A stretch of DNA of 64,000 bases, from NCBI RefSeq assembly GCF_016772275.1, contig NZ_CP065425.1, positions 3,820,001 through 3,884,000 of the forward strand. Direction: 5' to 3'. This DNA comes from Heyndrickxia vini (lineage in GTDB: Bacteria > Bacillota > Bacilli > Bacillales > Bacillaceae_C). Both the position numbers and the translations under genes were made by a program. Under the pieces are notes generated by a model. It had not been told where the DNA came from and made no database searches. It saw only the letters and a list, made by a program, of their open reading frames with translations. This document shows, piece after piece, positions 1 to 7,987 of the stretch (positions are counted from its first letter, which is position 1; each line of letters starts with the position of its first letter).

Positions 1-1
1 T

Positions 2-94
2 GCTATGCTTGCAATTGGATATGTTGTCATGATAAAAAGAAATACACTATTTCAAGAACTTTGGGATAGGTGGTTCTCCGGCAGAAGAAAGTAA
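2..94 (+). CDS. C-terminal end of a membrane protein (partial)
   Basis: The frame is open from the window edge and ends at TAA 92-94. The visible 30 residues start with a hydrophobic stretch (AMLAIGYVVMI) and end with a basic, aromatic tail (ELWDRWFSGRRK), as expected for the last membrane segment and cytoplasmic tail of a membrane protein. The family cannot be named from so little. No other gene lies between it and the terminator at 197-264. Confidence 0.5.
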   Translation, partial: AMLAIGYVVMIKRNTLFQELWDRWFSGRRK

Positions 95-196
95 AACACT
101 TTTTAACTTCCTTTAAGTGACATGTCATTTTAATTAAACCATTAATAAAATCGTCGTTACGTGTAATTTATATAAATTTAAAATGGAATAAGGGAA

Positions 197-264
197 AGCC
201 CCATTGCTGAGTTTAAACGAACGTACTATTGCGTTTAAACCTCATTATGGGGTTTTTATTTTTG
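197..264 (+). terminator. rho-independent terminator
   Basis: A long imperfect hairpin has arms around GCCCCATTGCTGAGTTTAAACG and its near-complement ending in TTATGGGG. A T-rich run follows at 251-263. It probably ends the transcript of the partial membrane protein gene at the window edge. Confidence 0.7.
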
Positions 265-290
265 CTTAAAATATATTTGGAGGAATCTAT

Positions 291-860
291 GTGATATTAA
301 ATAAAAAGGTTTATGATGCGCTTTACGAAGAGCTAATGCTAATTAATGAAGAGAATTATCAAGGCAAATTTTATGTAACAAATGTTAAGGATCTAGAAGA
401 GCAAGCGTTGCAATTTTTAAGAGACGAAAATTACATTGATGAAAAGGACAAAGATATTGATGAAAACCTTTCCTTGAAAATATCTTGGAAAGGGGAAGGC
501 ATGTACTGTTTTTCTGGGCTTGGATTCATTCATGAATATTCACTTAAAAATGTTATCGATCTTTTCGAGACTGAAACTGAGGTAAGCCACAAAATATTTT
601 TAGGTGACCATAATGAAATTGAGAAGGCAAAGAGTAAATTCACAAATGTATATGTCGAATGGAATATAGATATTTTCAGTCAAACCTTCTCTATCAAAGA
701 AATTATTGAAGATAAAAAAGCCATCAATAATTCAAGATCCCTTAGCAATAAAGCAAACAGTCAACAAAAAAATTGCGAATTAGAAAGTATTAAGGAAATG
801 GATAATGACATCTTTTATGAGTTTTTAAAGCAGTATAACAAACACTTGCTAACTTCATAG
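291..860 (+). CDS. hypothetical protein, 189 aa
   Basis: I do not recognise this protein. It starts with GTG at 291, eight bases after a good ribosome binding site (TTGGAGGAAT, 278-286); the ATG two bases earlier is closed at once by a stop. The product is acidic, with no membrane segment and no clear motif. Its C-terminal part (about 145-170) is polar and looks like a linker before a short helix. It lies 79 bases upstream of the replication-relaxation gene on the same strand, with no terminator in between, so the two are probably cotranscribed. This placement suggests a plasmid or integrative-element accessory protein, which is inference only. Confidence 0.6.
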   Translation: MILNKKVYDALYEELMLINEENYQGKFYVTNVKDLEEQALQFLRDENYIDEKDKDIDENLSLKISWKGEGMYCFSGLGFIHEYSLKNVIDLFETETEVSHKIFLGDHNEIEKAKSKFTNVYVEWNIDIFSQTFSIKEIIEDKKAINNSRSLSNKANSQQKNCELESIKEMDNDIFYEFLKQYNKHLLTS

Positions 861-939
861 AGGACGAAAAACCCGATGGCACATTTTCATCTAGAGAGTG
901 TGCCTTTATCTTATGTAAGTAAAAAAGGAGAATAGGAAT

Positions 940-2505
940 TTGAAATTATATTATTATTTATCTAAATCGAAAAAACGGCGTATTCAATTAGAAAGCATAG
1001 ATATATACGCACTTCTTTTCTTGAACGAACAGGGCATATTATCACAACCTCAGTTTTATGAATTTTACTCTCTCTTAAAACATATAAGTGATGCTGCTTT
1101 CCGTAGAAAAATGAGTCGGTGGGACAATGCTAATATCATAGAAAAACGCAAAGAAAAAATGCAAAATGGATATGAAATGGCAATTATCAACTTAACACCT
1201 GCAGGTCAAACAATTCTCAAAAAACTCGGCTACTTGGGTATGGAAGAAAAACTGAAATATCAGGCAAAGAGCAACTTAGATCATACCCTCGCTATTAAAC
1301 AATCTGTTATAGAAATTTTAAAATGCATTAGTCAAAAAGAGCCTTTTTATATTGCTGATGGAGGAAAATATGTTATTCCGTTCAGAGAAGATAACGATGA
1401 AGATTTAGAACAACCTATTATTATCTTTAAGAAGCAAAATTACGGTAATGACTTTATTCCCTCTTTAAAATCATTATCCCAGTACAATGCTACTTTCATC
1501 GACAGACACAGAGAATTAGGTGTGCCGCAATCTTTTATCCCACAGGAATTCACCCTTATTAATAAGCAACTTGGTGATAAGACTGGATTAATACCAGATT
1601 GGATATTCAAAATTAGAGACACATACCTCTACATCGAAGTGGATAGTGGAAATGAAAAAATAAAAACTAAACGTGATCATACCAATACGATAATCGAAAA
1701 GCATGATGTTAGATCTATCGAAGGAAAACTGTACCGATATGAAGAGTTGGCTAAGAACGATAGAGAGCATAACCACAAAGTCATCTTCGCTTTAATGGAT
1801 GATAGTGATGTGGTAATAACCAAGAACATCCATAGCAACAAAGACATTCGTATTGCCAACTTAAAACATGAAATTGCTCATATGAACGACTACAATGACT
1901 GGAAAATTGGGGTTTATGTTAGCGGTATGAAAAGATTTTACACAGTTTTTGAAGCAGTATATCTAGAACTGATCAATAACATAAAATCATATAACTATGA
2001 AGTTTACAAAAATACATTTATCACTTTAATTAAGGCAGGGTTGAAACCAAATTGGAAAAATTTAAAGTTTATGGTTGTCGCTAAACACTTTTATCCAACT
2101 CTTGGCATATCGACAAACAGTCTAAACTTCATTCCGGATTTTTTGTTTAGATACTATCAGGATACAGAAGATAAATACGAACAATACTTTATTCCTGTAT
2201 TTATTAGAGAAGGAAACGTAAAAGACATGGAGAGGTTGGCTTATTATACAATTCCTACAGCAAATGGCTGGTTTAAGTATAATGCAAAGATCTTGGCATT
2301 GTATGAAAGAAAAGATGAACTATTTAATGATGTCATTAGGAAAACAAAGAAAGTAAACACCAATAAGATAACGAGAGAAATAGTTGATAATAACGGAATG
2401 GATATAGACAATATAGTATTCGCTGCTATAGATGAAATATCCAACGGTAAACTCCTTCTTTACAATGCTAATAAGAAGCAAATCGATAAAAGCCAGTTAT
2501 TCTAG
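940..2505 (+). CDS. replication-relaxation family protein
   Basis: This 521-residue protein resembles the replication-relaxation family found on Bacillus plasmids and mobile elements. Residues 15-105 read as a winged-helix domain (a helix-rich start, then the small hairpin around NGYEMAIINLTPAG). At about 225-265 is the family-like pattern LIPDWIFKI...LYIEVDSGNEKI followed by K...Y.RYEEL, an acidic-core motif. The C-terminal half (about 290-521) has no recognisable domain and makes the protein clearly longer than most relatives, which are about 200-350 residues. The start is TTG at 940 behind AAAAAAGGAG. A terminator overlaps the stop codon. The role is probably in plasmid-type replication or copy control. 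The family assignment rests on motif memory. Confidence 0.6.
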   Translation: MKLYYYLSKSKKRRIQLESIDIYALLFLNEQGILSQPQFYEFYSLLKHISDAAFRRKMSRWDNANIIEKRKEKMQNGYEMAIINLTPAGQTILKKLGYLGMEEKLKYQAKSNLDHTLAIKQSVIEILKCISQKEPFYIADGGKYVIPFREDNDEDLEQPIIIFKKQNYGNDFIPSLKSLSQYNATFIDRHRELGVPQSFIPQEFTLINKQLGDKTGLIPDWIFKIRDTYLYIEVDSGNEKIKTKRDHTNTIIEKHDVRSIEGKLYRYEELAKNDREHNHKVIFALMDDSDVVITKNIHSNKDIRIANLKHEIAHMNDYNDWKIGVYVSGMKRFYTVFEAVYLELINNIKSYNYEVYKNTFITLIKAGLKPNWKNLKFMVVAKHFYPTLGISTNSLNFIPDFLFRYYQDTEDKYEQYFIPVFIREGNVKDMERLAYYTIPTANGWFKYNAKILALYERKDELFNDVIRKTKKVNTNKITREIVDNNGMDIDNIVFAAIDEISNGKLLLYNANKKQIDKSQLF

Positions 2506-2527
2506 TCTAATGAATAACTGGCTTTTG
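2488..2527 (+). terminator. terminator overlapping the stop of the replication-relaxation gene
   Basis: A near-perfect hairpin has arms AAAAGCCAGTTATT and AATAACTGGCTTTT. The first arm lies inside the last codons of the gene ending at 2505, and the second is followed by TGTAT. Confidence 0.8.
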
Positions 2528-2542
2528 TATATACTTCTTCCT

Positions 2543-2687
2543 AAAAAGTTCTCCATTTTGGTGTACTCTCTTTACCTTATGTACATCCGCTGTTAGCAAT
2601 TATTATGGATTTCCCCCCTAACATATGTATTATCAGCGCATTCATCTTAAAAAGTTCTCCATTTTAGTGTACTCTCTTTACCTTGTG
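2543..2687. repeat. 41-bp direct repeat pair in the gap before qatD
   Basis: The gap 2528-2741 holds two copies (2543-2583 and 2649-2688) of a sequence that begins AAAAAGTTCTCCATTTT and continues GTGTACTCTCTTTACCTT, with two or three mismatches and 106 bases between starts. A 10-bp inverted pair, TGTTAGCAAT (2591-2600) and ATTGCTAACA (2707-2716), brackets the second copy. No coding frame of note was found. The function is unknown. A replication or recombination site tied to the upstream gene is one possibility, and a duplication scar is another. Confidence 0.6.
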
Positions 2688-2741
2688 CATTTCGTTAAAA
2701 GGTTTTATTGCTAACAGACAATTTATGTAACTGAATAAAAT

Positions 2742-2776
2742 AAGAGTGCGATAATATCTATTTTCGCACTCTTTTT
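2742..2776. terminator. bidirectional terminator at the end of the Qat operon
   Basis: The hairpin has arms AAGAGTGCG and CGCACTCTT, with T-rich flanks on both sides. It can end transcripts from either direction and lies directly after qatD. Nearly the same sequence recurs at 7787-7818. Confidence 0.75.
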
Positions 2777-2824
2777 GACAAAGGTATATAGAGTTCCCTA
2801 ACAAGTTAAAATTACATTTTTTTA

Positions 2825-3565
2825 TTATTTTTCCGTTCTTGTAATTGGTTTCAATAATTCATTAAAATTTGAGTATATTTTATTTTGTACCTCTTCAAAA
2901 CTCAATTTCCAACTTGCTGCCAAATATGCTATGACATTTCTTACATGTTTAGGTAAAATTGTATCACCATTAACTTTTGCAAATGGACCATCTGTTTCAG
3001 TTAATATCCTATCTCTAGGAATTTTATTAATGATTTTAATACCATTCACATTAGTTGTCATAGATGGATTTATTGAAAAATAATGTCCCGACTTAACTAT
3101 TTCACCAATGAGATTTAATGGCCCTGTATACCAATGAAAAACACATGGTTGCATGTTATATTTCATTAACATTTCTAAAACAGCTTGTTCAGCTTTTCTT
3201 GAGTGAATCGTTATAAACTTAGGTTTTGTATTTATTTTCCTAAGTATAGATTCAAATACTTCAATCTGTAAGTTTTGATTATATTGCCCTTTTTTTGTAA
3301 AATCTAAGCCAATTTCACCAATATAAGAGGTTTTATCCACATTTCTCTCGAATATTTTAAGTTCATATTCGTGATTTTGTATGTGTAATGGATGAAATCC
3401 TAAAGCAAGCCGTATGTTTCTATACCTTAAAATATGAGGGTAGCCGATTTCAAAATGACTAGGTAAATTCGTAACTGCTATTGTTTTTATTCCACTCTTT
3501 ACTGTTTCCTCACATGTTTCATGGGGATTTTTATATAAGTCGACGTGGCAATGGGTATCAACCAT
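2825..3565 (-). CDS. qatD: QatD, TatD-like metal-dependent DNase
   Basis: QatD is the nuclease-like subunit of the Qat anti-phage system. The TatD amidohydrolase signature is complete: N-terminal DTHCHVD (metal-binding His pair), YIGEIGLDF (metal-bridging Glu), TIHSRKAE, CVFHWYTG and TETDGPF. I chose the ATG at 3565 because TatD proteins begin at this motif. It overlaps the end of qatC by 8 bases. An upstream ATG at 3598 in the same frame would add 11 residues and cannot be excluded. The length of 246 aa is usual for the family. It is the last gene of a tight four-gene operon and is followed by a terminator. Confidence 0.88.
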   Translation of the reverse strand: MVDTHCHVDLYKNPHETCEETVKSGIKTIAVTNLPSHFEIGYPHILRYRNIRLALGFHPLHIQNHEYELKIFERNVDKTSYIGEIGLDFTKKGQYNQNLQIEVFESILRKINTKPKFITIHSRKAEQAVLEMLMKYNMQPCVFHWYTGPLNLIGEIVKSGHYFSINPSMTTNVNGIKIINKIPRDRILTETDGPFAKVNGDTILPKHVRNVIAYLAASWKLSFEEVQNKIYSNFNELLKPITRTEK

Positions 3566-4910
3566 TAAACTCTTTCTGGAATAATCCTGATTTTTCATTG
3601 ATTTTTTGATTTCCTTTATCTTTTAATAAAATTTTTAATTCTTCCATAGCTCTATAAATCATTTCTGAATAAATAAAAAGTTCATCGAGTGCTACTCTCC
3701 CATTTGATATTAATATCTGAGAGATATCTTCCGATGTATATTTTTTTCTAAGAAAAGATAAAAATGCTCGCAGATCCTGTTCTGATTCACCATTAGAGTC
3801 AATGTCGACGCTTTCTGAACAGATATCAACACCATATACTTCATCATCTGCATTTATAGTATGTAAAGCTGCTCTTCTATAAATGCAAGGTACACACCTT
3901 CCACATCCTTTAGCATGACGATTTTGCCATGTTGCAGTATGTCCTCGTTTACCACAAGATACACTTAAAGGGATACACTCCTTTAGTAAACGTTGATTTA
4001 AACAATTCGCTACAGCTTCGCCTTTAGTACTGTAGCTCAACGGATTCGTAAGTTTATTTTCTATGTTTAGTTTATTCAAAATTTCTTGTATGCTGGATAA
4101 AAAGAAAGGATGCGCTGTCCTAGTACTACAAGAACCTCTTCTAGAAGGAGTTAGAGGTACATTAAGTGCAATTACTCCGTTTTCAGGTATCATTAATGAA
4201 CCGGTTGCATCAACACTATTACTTACGAAGAGTCCTAGAGCAATAAATAATAGGGATCTACTTCTTAGGGAAGTTTCTTCCCCTCCGTGAAATTGTCCCA
4301 CTCTAACTTGTACTAGTTCTATCCTACCTTCGTATTCAGACTTCAATAAATCAAATAATAAGTCTTGATCTGTTTTGGGTTGAGTTATATGCCTGTCATA
4401 ATGACCTACTAGAGCAAGACCTTTTCCTTGGTTTTCTTCTAACCAATTAATTACACCAATTAGTGAATCCAATCCCCCAGAAAATAAGCTTGTCTGTTTT
4501 GGAAAGGAATCGTCTAGTTCATTACTATTGTCATCAATAAAAACATTTTCGTTAAGTTCAATAAAATCAAATTTCCAATTATCACCTGTCAAAAAAGATA
4601 CTGCATTTCCGATTTCTTCTTTAACTGAATTAAATAATTCAAAATTCACTAAAGGTATTTCAATACTTAGGTCTCTAGTCCAATTATCTCTGAACCTTTT
4701 TCGACTCACAGATTTATCAATTGAATAAACGATGGTGGAGAAAAAAAGAAAGTCTTTAATAGTAGAAGATACCGTTCTGTTAAATTTCACTAATTTAGTG
4801 AAATCAATGTCTAATTCTACGTTATTTCCTAACTCATCACTAATAATTTTGACATCCTTTATGCCATTCCTTTGAATCTCTCTTGAGGTTATTTGAATTT
4901 TATATTTCAT
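3558..4910 (-). CDS. qatC: QatC, QueC-like PP-loop enzyme
   Basis: QatC resembles QueC, the ATP-dependent enzyme that makes the 7-cyano-7-deazaguanine base. The PP-loop ATP pyrophosphatase motif SGGLDS is at residues 144-149. A zinc-site cluster (SCGKRGH, then GCGRCVPC) lies at about 318-343. The protein is 450 residues long, about twice the size of stand-alone QueC; the additional N-terminal part (1-135) is unassigned. The start is ATG, two bases after the qatB stop. In Qat systems it is required for defence. I recall recent reports that QueC-like defence enzymes attach a deazaguanine to a partner protein's N-terminal glycine, which would fit QatB here. Confidence 0.9.
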   Translation of the reverse strand: MKYKIQITSREIQRNGIKDVKIISDELGNNVELDIDFTKLVKFNRTVSSTIKDFLFFSTIVYSIDKSVSRKRFRDNWTRDLSIEIPLVNFELFNSVKEEIGNAVSFLTGDNWKFDFIELNENVFIDDNSNELDDSFPKQTSLFSGGLDSLIGVINWLEENQGKGLALVGHYDRHITQPKTDQDLLFDLLKSEYEGRIELVQVRVGQFHGGEETSLRSRSLLFIALGLFVSNSVDATGSLMIPENGVIALNVPLTPSRRGSCSTRTAHPFFLSSIQEILNKLNIENKLTNPLSYSTKGEAVANCLNQRLLKECIPLSVSCGKRGHTATWQNRHAKGCGRCVPCIYRRAALHTINADDEVYGVDICSESVDIDSNGESEQDLRAFLSFLRKKYTSEDISQILISNGRVALDELFIYSEMIYRAMEELKILLKDKGNQKINEKSGLFQKEFNG

Positions 4911-4912
4911 TA

Positions 4913-5641
4913 TTATCCCCCATAAATTGTTAATGTCCTATGTAAAATATCACTACAAATTCCATTAAGGTCTGCTGAACCCCAATCAGTTAAAGTTAGA
5001 GATTCTTCTGAATTCATTAGCTGTACTTCTGAGGTAATATACTCAAAGATACCTGAAAGGAAAGACTCTGCTTTTATATCTCCAACCCTTGTTACCAGCC
5101 TTTCATAAAAAACACGGCAAAATTGTTCATATAAATAGTAACTGAAAAACTTCATTAGAATACCCTCAATTTCAAACTCATCTATTTTTTGTTCCAGCAT
5201 ACTGTTCAATTCTTCGACATTTGTTGCATCATCAAATAATTCCTCCATCAACCTAGAAAGAGCATTCCTCGAATCAGCATCATCTAATGATGTTGCTGAT
5301 TCGCTAAGAAAATCAGTTAGTGTAAGTGTGAATTCTAATACGTCCATTCCTTTATATGAATTTATGTGTAATCGATGTACAGCTTCTTCAAAACCGTATT
5401 GCTTCACATCGGAAAGGAATCTAGACAATTTACTGGCAGTTCTTTGAGCGGAATTACTGCTTACAATACCTTTTCCTTGACTAATATTTCTACTTCCACC
5501 ATTAGAATTAATATATTTTCTAATTATTTCTCTTGATTGTTCTGAAGTGGGTTTACCATCACGAGCTAATCTTGTAATATCACTTTTTAAATCGCCCCAC
5601 TGGGGAGTAGTGGGAGCATCATATCCAGTCGAAGTACCCAT
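4913..5641 (-). CDS. qatB: QatB, Qat defence system subunit
   Basis: The N-terminus MGTSTGYDAPTTPQW is characteristic of QatB: a Met-Gly start followed by a Pro-rich strand. After it comes a Gly/Ser-rich linker (about 45-65) and a helical body rich in acidic residues. There is no catalytic motif. The gene starts one base after the qatA stop, behind GGAGG, and ends two bases before qatC. The exposed Gly2 after Met removal makes it a plausible substrate for QatC. The biochemical role in phage sensing is not known to me. Confidence 0.88.
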   Translation of the reverse strand: MGTSTGYDAPTTPQWGDLKSDITRLARDGKPTSEQSREIIRKYINSNGGSRNISQGKGIVSSNSAQRTASKLSRFLSDVKQYGFEEAVHRLHINSYKGMDVLEFTLTLTDFLSESATSLDDADSRNALSRLMEELFDDATNVEELNSMLEQKIDEFEIEGILMKFFSYYLYEQFCRVFYERLVTRVGDIKAESFLSGIFEYITSEVQLMNSEESLTLTDWGSADLNGICSDILHRTLTIYGG

Positions 5642-5642
5642 T

Positions 5643-7592
5643 TTATTTTTTCCTCCTTTCAGACGCTATTATAGCTTTACCTATACGAGTATCCGGCTTG
5701 TCTTTTAGAATGGTAATCAGTGATTCCAGTTCGGATTTTAATGCTGGTTTTGTATTCATCAATGTTAAGATTGCAATACCCTCACTTGCTGGAGCTAATT
5801 CGTGATTACATTCTTTAATTACTCTGCAATAAGTTGAGACACTTCCCTCGATGTCATTTTCAACTAGTAATCTTATACCCTTGTATAACGCAGATTGATC
5901 AGGATTACGGACTGCATTTGTTGCTATTATATCCAATAACGAGGCTCGTTCTTGCTCAGAAAATCCCTTTACTGCCTCTATAGCTTGATTTTGCTTAGCA
6001 GATATATCTGATATAAGATCCTTTAGTGCTATCCTTACAATTGGAGAAACCATGGATAGACCACTGAATGTCGAAGCTAATTTATCACGTGCTACCCAGA
6101 AATAATCCCGTAAATCAATATCCGAAAGATAAGGTTCCATTGATATCCATTTTCTCATAAATGAAGTCGACCAATTTGGATCTACTTTTTCTACTTCCTC
6201 TGATTTACTGTTAGTTTGACTTAAAGCTACTTCTAATACTTTTATTTGTTCAGGCAATCCTTCTTGTGTTGCTTGCCACTCAAATAATTGTCTAAACTCT
6301 CTTGGATGTGAGTACTCTAATACCATCAACTTTACCAATATATCGTCTTTTATTTCTTCTAAAGATGCGACCTCTGCCAGTTGTTTTCTAAGTGTATAAG
6401 CATTTAAGAATCTCTTAATTTGTCTTGGATTACCATTTAAACCTTCAGTAATTAATTGAGAAATCGAAGAACAGAAACCAAGACTATTAGATAGAGTTTC
6501 TGGTACTGTTGTACCCTGCTTTGTGAACACTTCGTTTACGGAAGAATAACCAAATGTAGCATATCTATTCTTCTGTCTCTGTTCATTGCAATGAGTATAT
6601 ACAGAATCAAACATTTCTGCTTCCGTGATGTCTCTGTTACAGAATAATAACGTCATGTAGGATTCAACTTCAGCTGGTGACAAACGAGGAACATAGTATG
6701 GAACCTGTATTAATTTCTCTAGATAATCATTAATTAATGTGTCAGAAGATAGTCTATTATTTTCTTTTTTGTCAAATTCAACAGAATTATATCGAACTTG
6801 TATAGCGTGTCGTACTATTCGCGGATCTGCACCAATGACAAATGATGTATTGGGAACATTTAAAAATAGTTTAATAGCTTCTAGATTATCAATAATTCTT
6901 TCAGGAGAACATCTATCTAAATCGTCAATTAATACCACTAAAGAATCAATATTACACTCTTCTAATAGCTCAGAAAATCGTTCTCTAAAAGTACGAACAT
7001 CCATATGAATAGAGTCAGGTTGCCTCTCATTTATAAATTCATTTAGAGGTAATTCGGACTCTTTTTTTTCTTCTGATCCACCTTTTTCATCTTCACTTTG
7101 ACCGGGCAATAATGATTTAGCTTTTGAAACTGCTGTCGGTATTAAGCTAGCACCACCAGTTAAGTAAGCAGCCAATGCAGGTAACCCAACTTCTTTGACA
7201 CTAAATTTTGCAATTCTCATCCAATTAACTGATTGTATTAGATCACTTACTTTTTCACGCATTTTTACGGTCAGCTTTTTTTTCTCAGCAATTTGATTTA
7301 ATACAGAAGTCAAAATTGCTGCCTTAGCATCGTCATAACCCTCAAATAACCATCCATTGAAATAGATACATAATATTTTTTCATATTTTTCTTTGTCTGC
7401 TTGTTCGGTGTAACTATTAGGGTCTAAATCATGTTCAAGCATTTTCATAATGCTAGTCTTTCCACTACCCCAATCTCCAAACAAACCTATCGTAGTAGGT
7501 AGTAGATTTGGATTTGTCACAACAGATTTAATTAAATCAGAGTGAACCTTAAAGCCTAGAAAGTCAACTGCTGTTTCATTATCTGCCCACAT
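5643..7592 (-). CDS. qatA: QatA, KAP-family P-loop NTPase
   Basis: This 649-residue ATPase opens the Qat operon. Walker A is GDWGSGKT at residues 39-46, and the Walker B/KAP signature LIDDLDRC is near 220. The region between them (about 115-165) is hydrophobic and Gly/Ala-rich, as in KAP NTPases, where an insertion can touch the membrane. The C-terminal half is helical with no further motif. A Ser/Lys/Glu-rich linker follows the hydrophobic part. The start is ATG behind AAGGGGTG. Expression probably starts in the AT-rich gap 7593-7786; TTGATA and TATAAC spaced by 16 bases lie just before the gene, but the leader would be very short. Confidence 0.9.
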   Translation of the reverse strand: MWADNETAVDFLGFKVHSDLIKSVVTNPNLLPTTIGLFGDWGSGKTSIMKMLEHDLDPNSYTEQADKEKYEKILCIYFNGWLFEGYDDAKAAILTSVLNQIAEKKKLTVKMREKVSDLIQSVNWMRIAKFSVKEVGLPALAAYLTGGASLIPTAVSKAKSLLPGQSEDEKGGSEEKKESELPLNEFINERQPDSIHMDVRTFRERFSELLEECNIDSLVVLIDDLDRCSPERIIDNLEAIKLFLNVPNTSFVIGADPRIVRHAIQVRYNSVEFDKKENNRLSSDTLINDYLEKLIQVPYYVPRLSPAEVESYMTLLFCNRDITEAEMFDSVYTHCNEQRQKNRYATFGYSSVNEVFTKQGTTVPETLSNSLGFCSSISQLITEGLNGNPRQIKRFLNAYTLRKQLAEVASLEEIKDDILVKLMVLEYSHPREFRQLFEWQATQEGLPEQIKVLEVALSQTNSKSEEVEKVDPNWSTSFMRKWISMEPYLSDIDLRDYFWVARDKLASTFSGLSMVSPIVRIALKDLISDISAKQNQAIEAVKGFSEQERASLLDIIATNAVRNPDQSALYKGIRLLVENDIEGSVSTYCRVIKECNHELAPASEGIAILTLMNTKPALKSELESLITILKDKPDTRIGKAIIASERRKK

Positions 7593-7786
7593 TTTCCGAC
7601 ACCCCTTTTGTTATATTTATCCATATAATCTTATCAAAAATTAACCAATAAAGGTTTAAATTATAAATTTTTGTCACTTTTACTCAAAATTATTACTTAT
7701 TATCCCCTATTCGTAATCTTAACCCTTTTCTTTAACTCCAAAAGAAAAGTCATATAACATTATGTGTAATACAGTATTTATTAAAA

Positions 7787-7818
7787 AAGAGTGCGATAAT
7801 GGTAATTTTCGCACTCTT
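7787..7818 (-). terminator. terminator between the BREX helicase gene and the Qat operon
   Basis: The hairpin has arms AAGAGTGCG and CGCACTCTT, followed on the minus strand by a T run. It is almost the same sequence as the hairpin at 2742-2776, so both defence modules end in copies of one element. The rest of the gap 7593-7987 is AT-rich, with no gene that I could support. Confidence 0.75.
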
Positions 7819-7987
7819 AATCTAATTTCAATTTACTAGTATTAATTCGATAATATTATTTACTTTCTTTCTCTACAATTCATCAAATTAATATTTACTA
7901 AGCATTGATTCATTCAAATATTTTCGATTATTTAATACCTCATTTTGAGAAAAAAAGAGTTTTTATATTAAACAACTTTCTCTCAAA

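Noticed and set aside
3558-4910. A housekeeping queuosine gene (queC)
   Set aside because: It is about twice QueC length, has no queD/E/F neighbours, and sits in the conserved qatA-B-C-D order.
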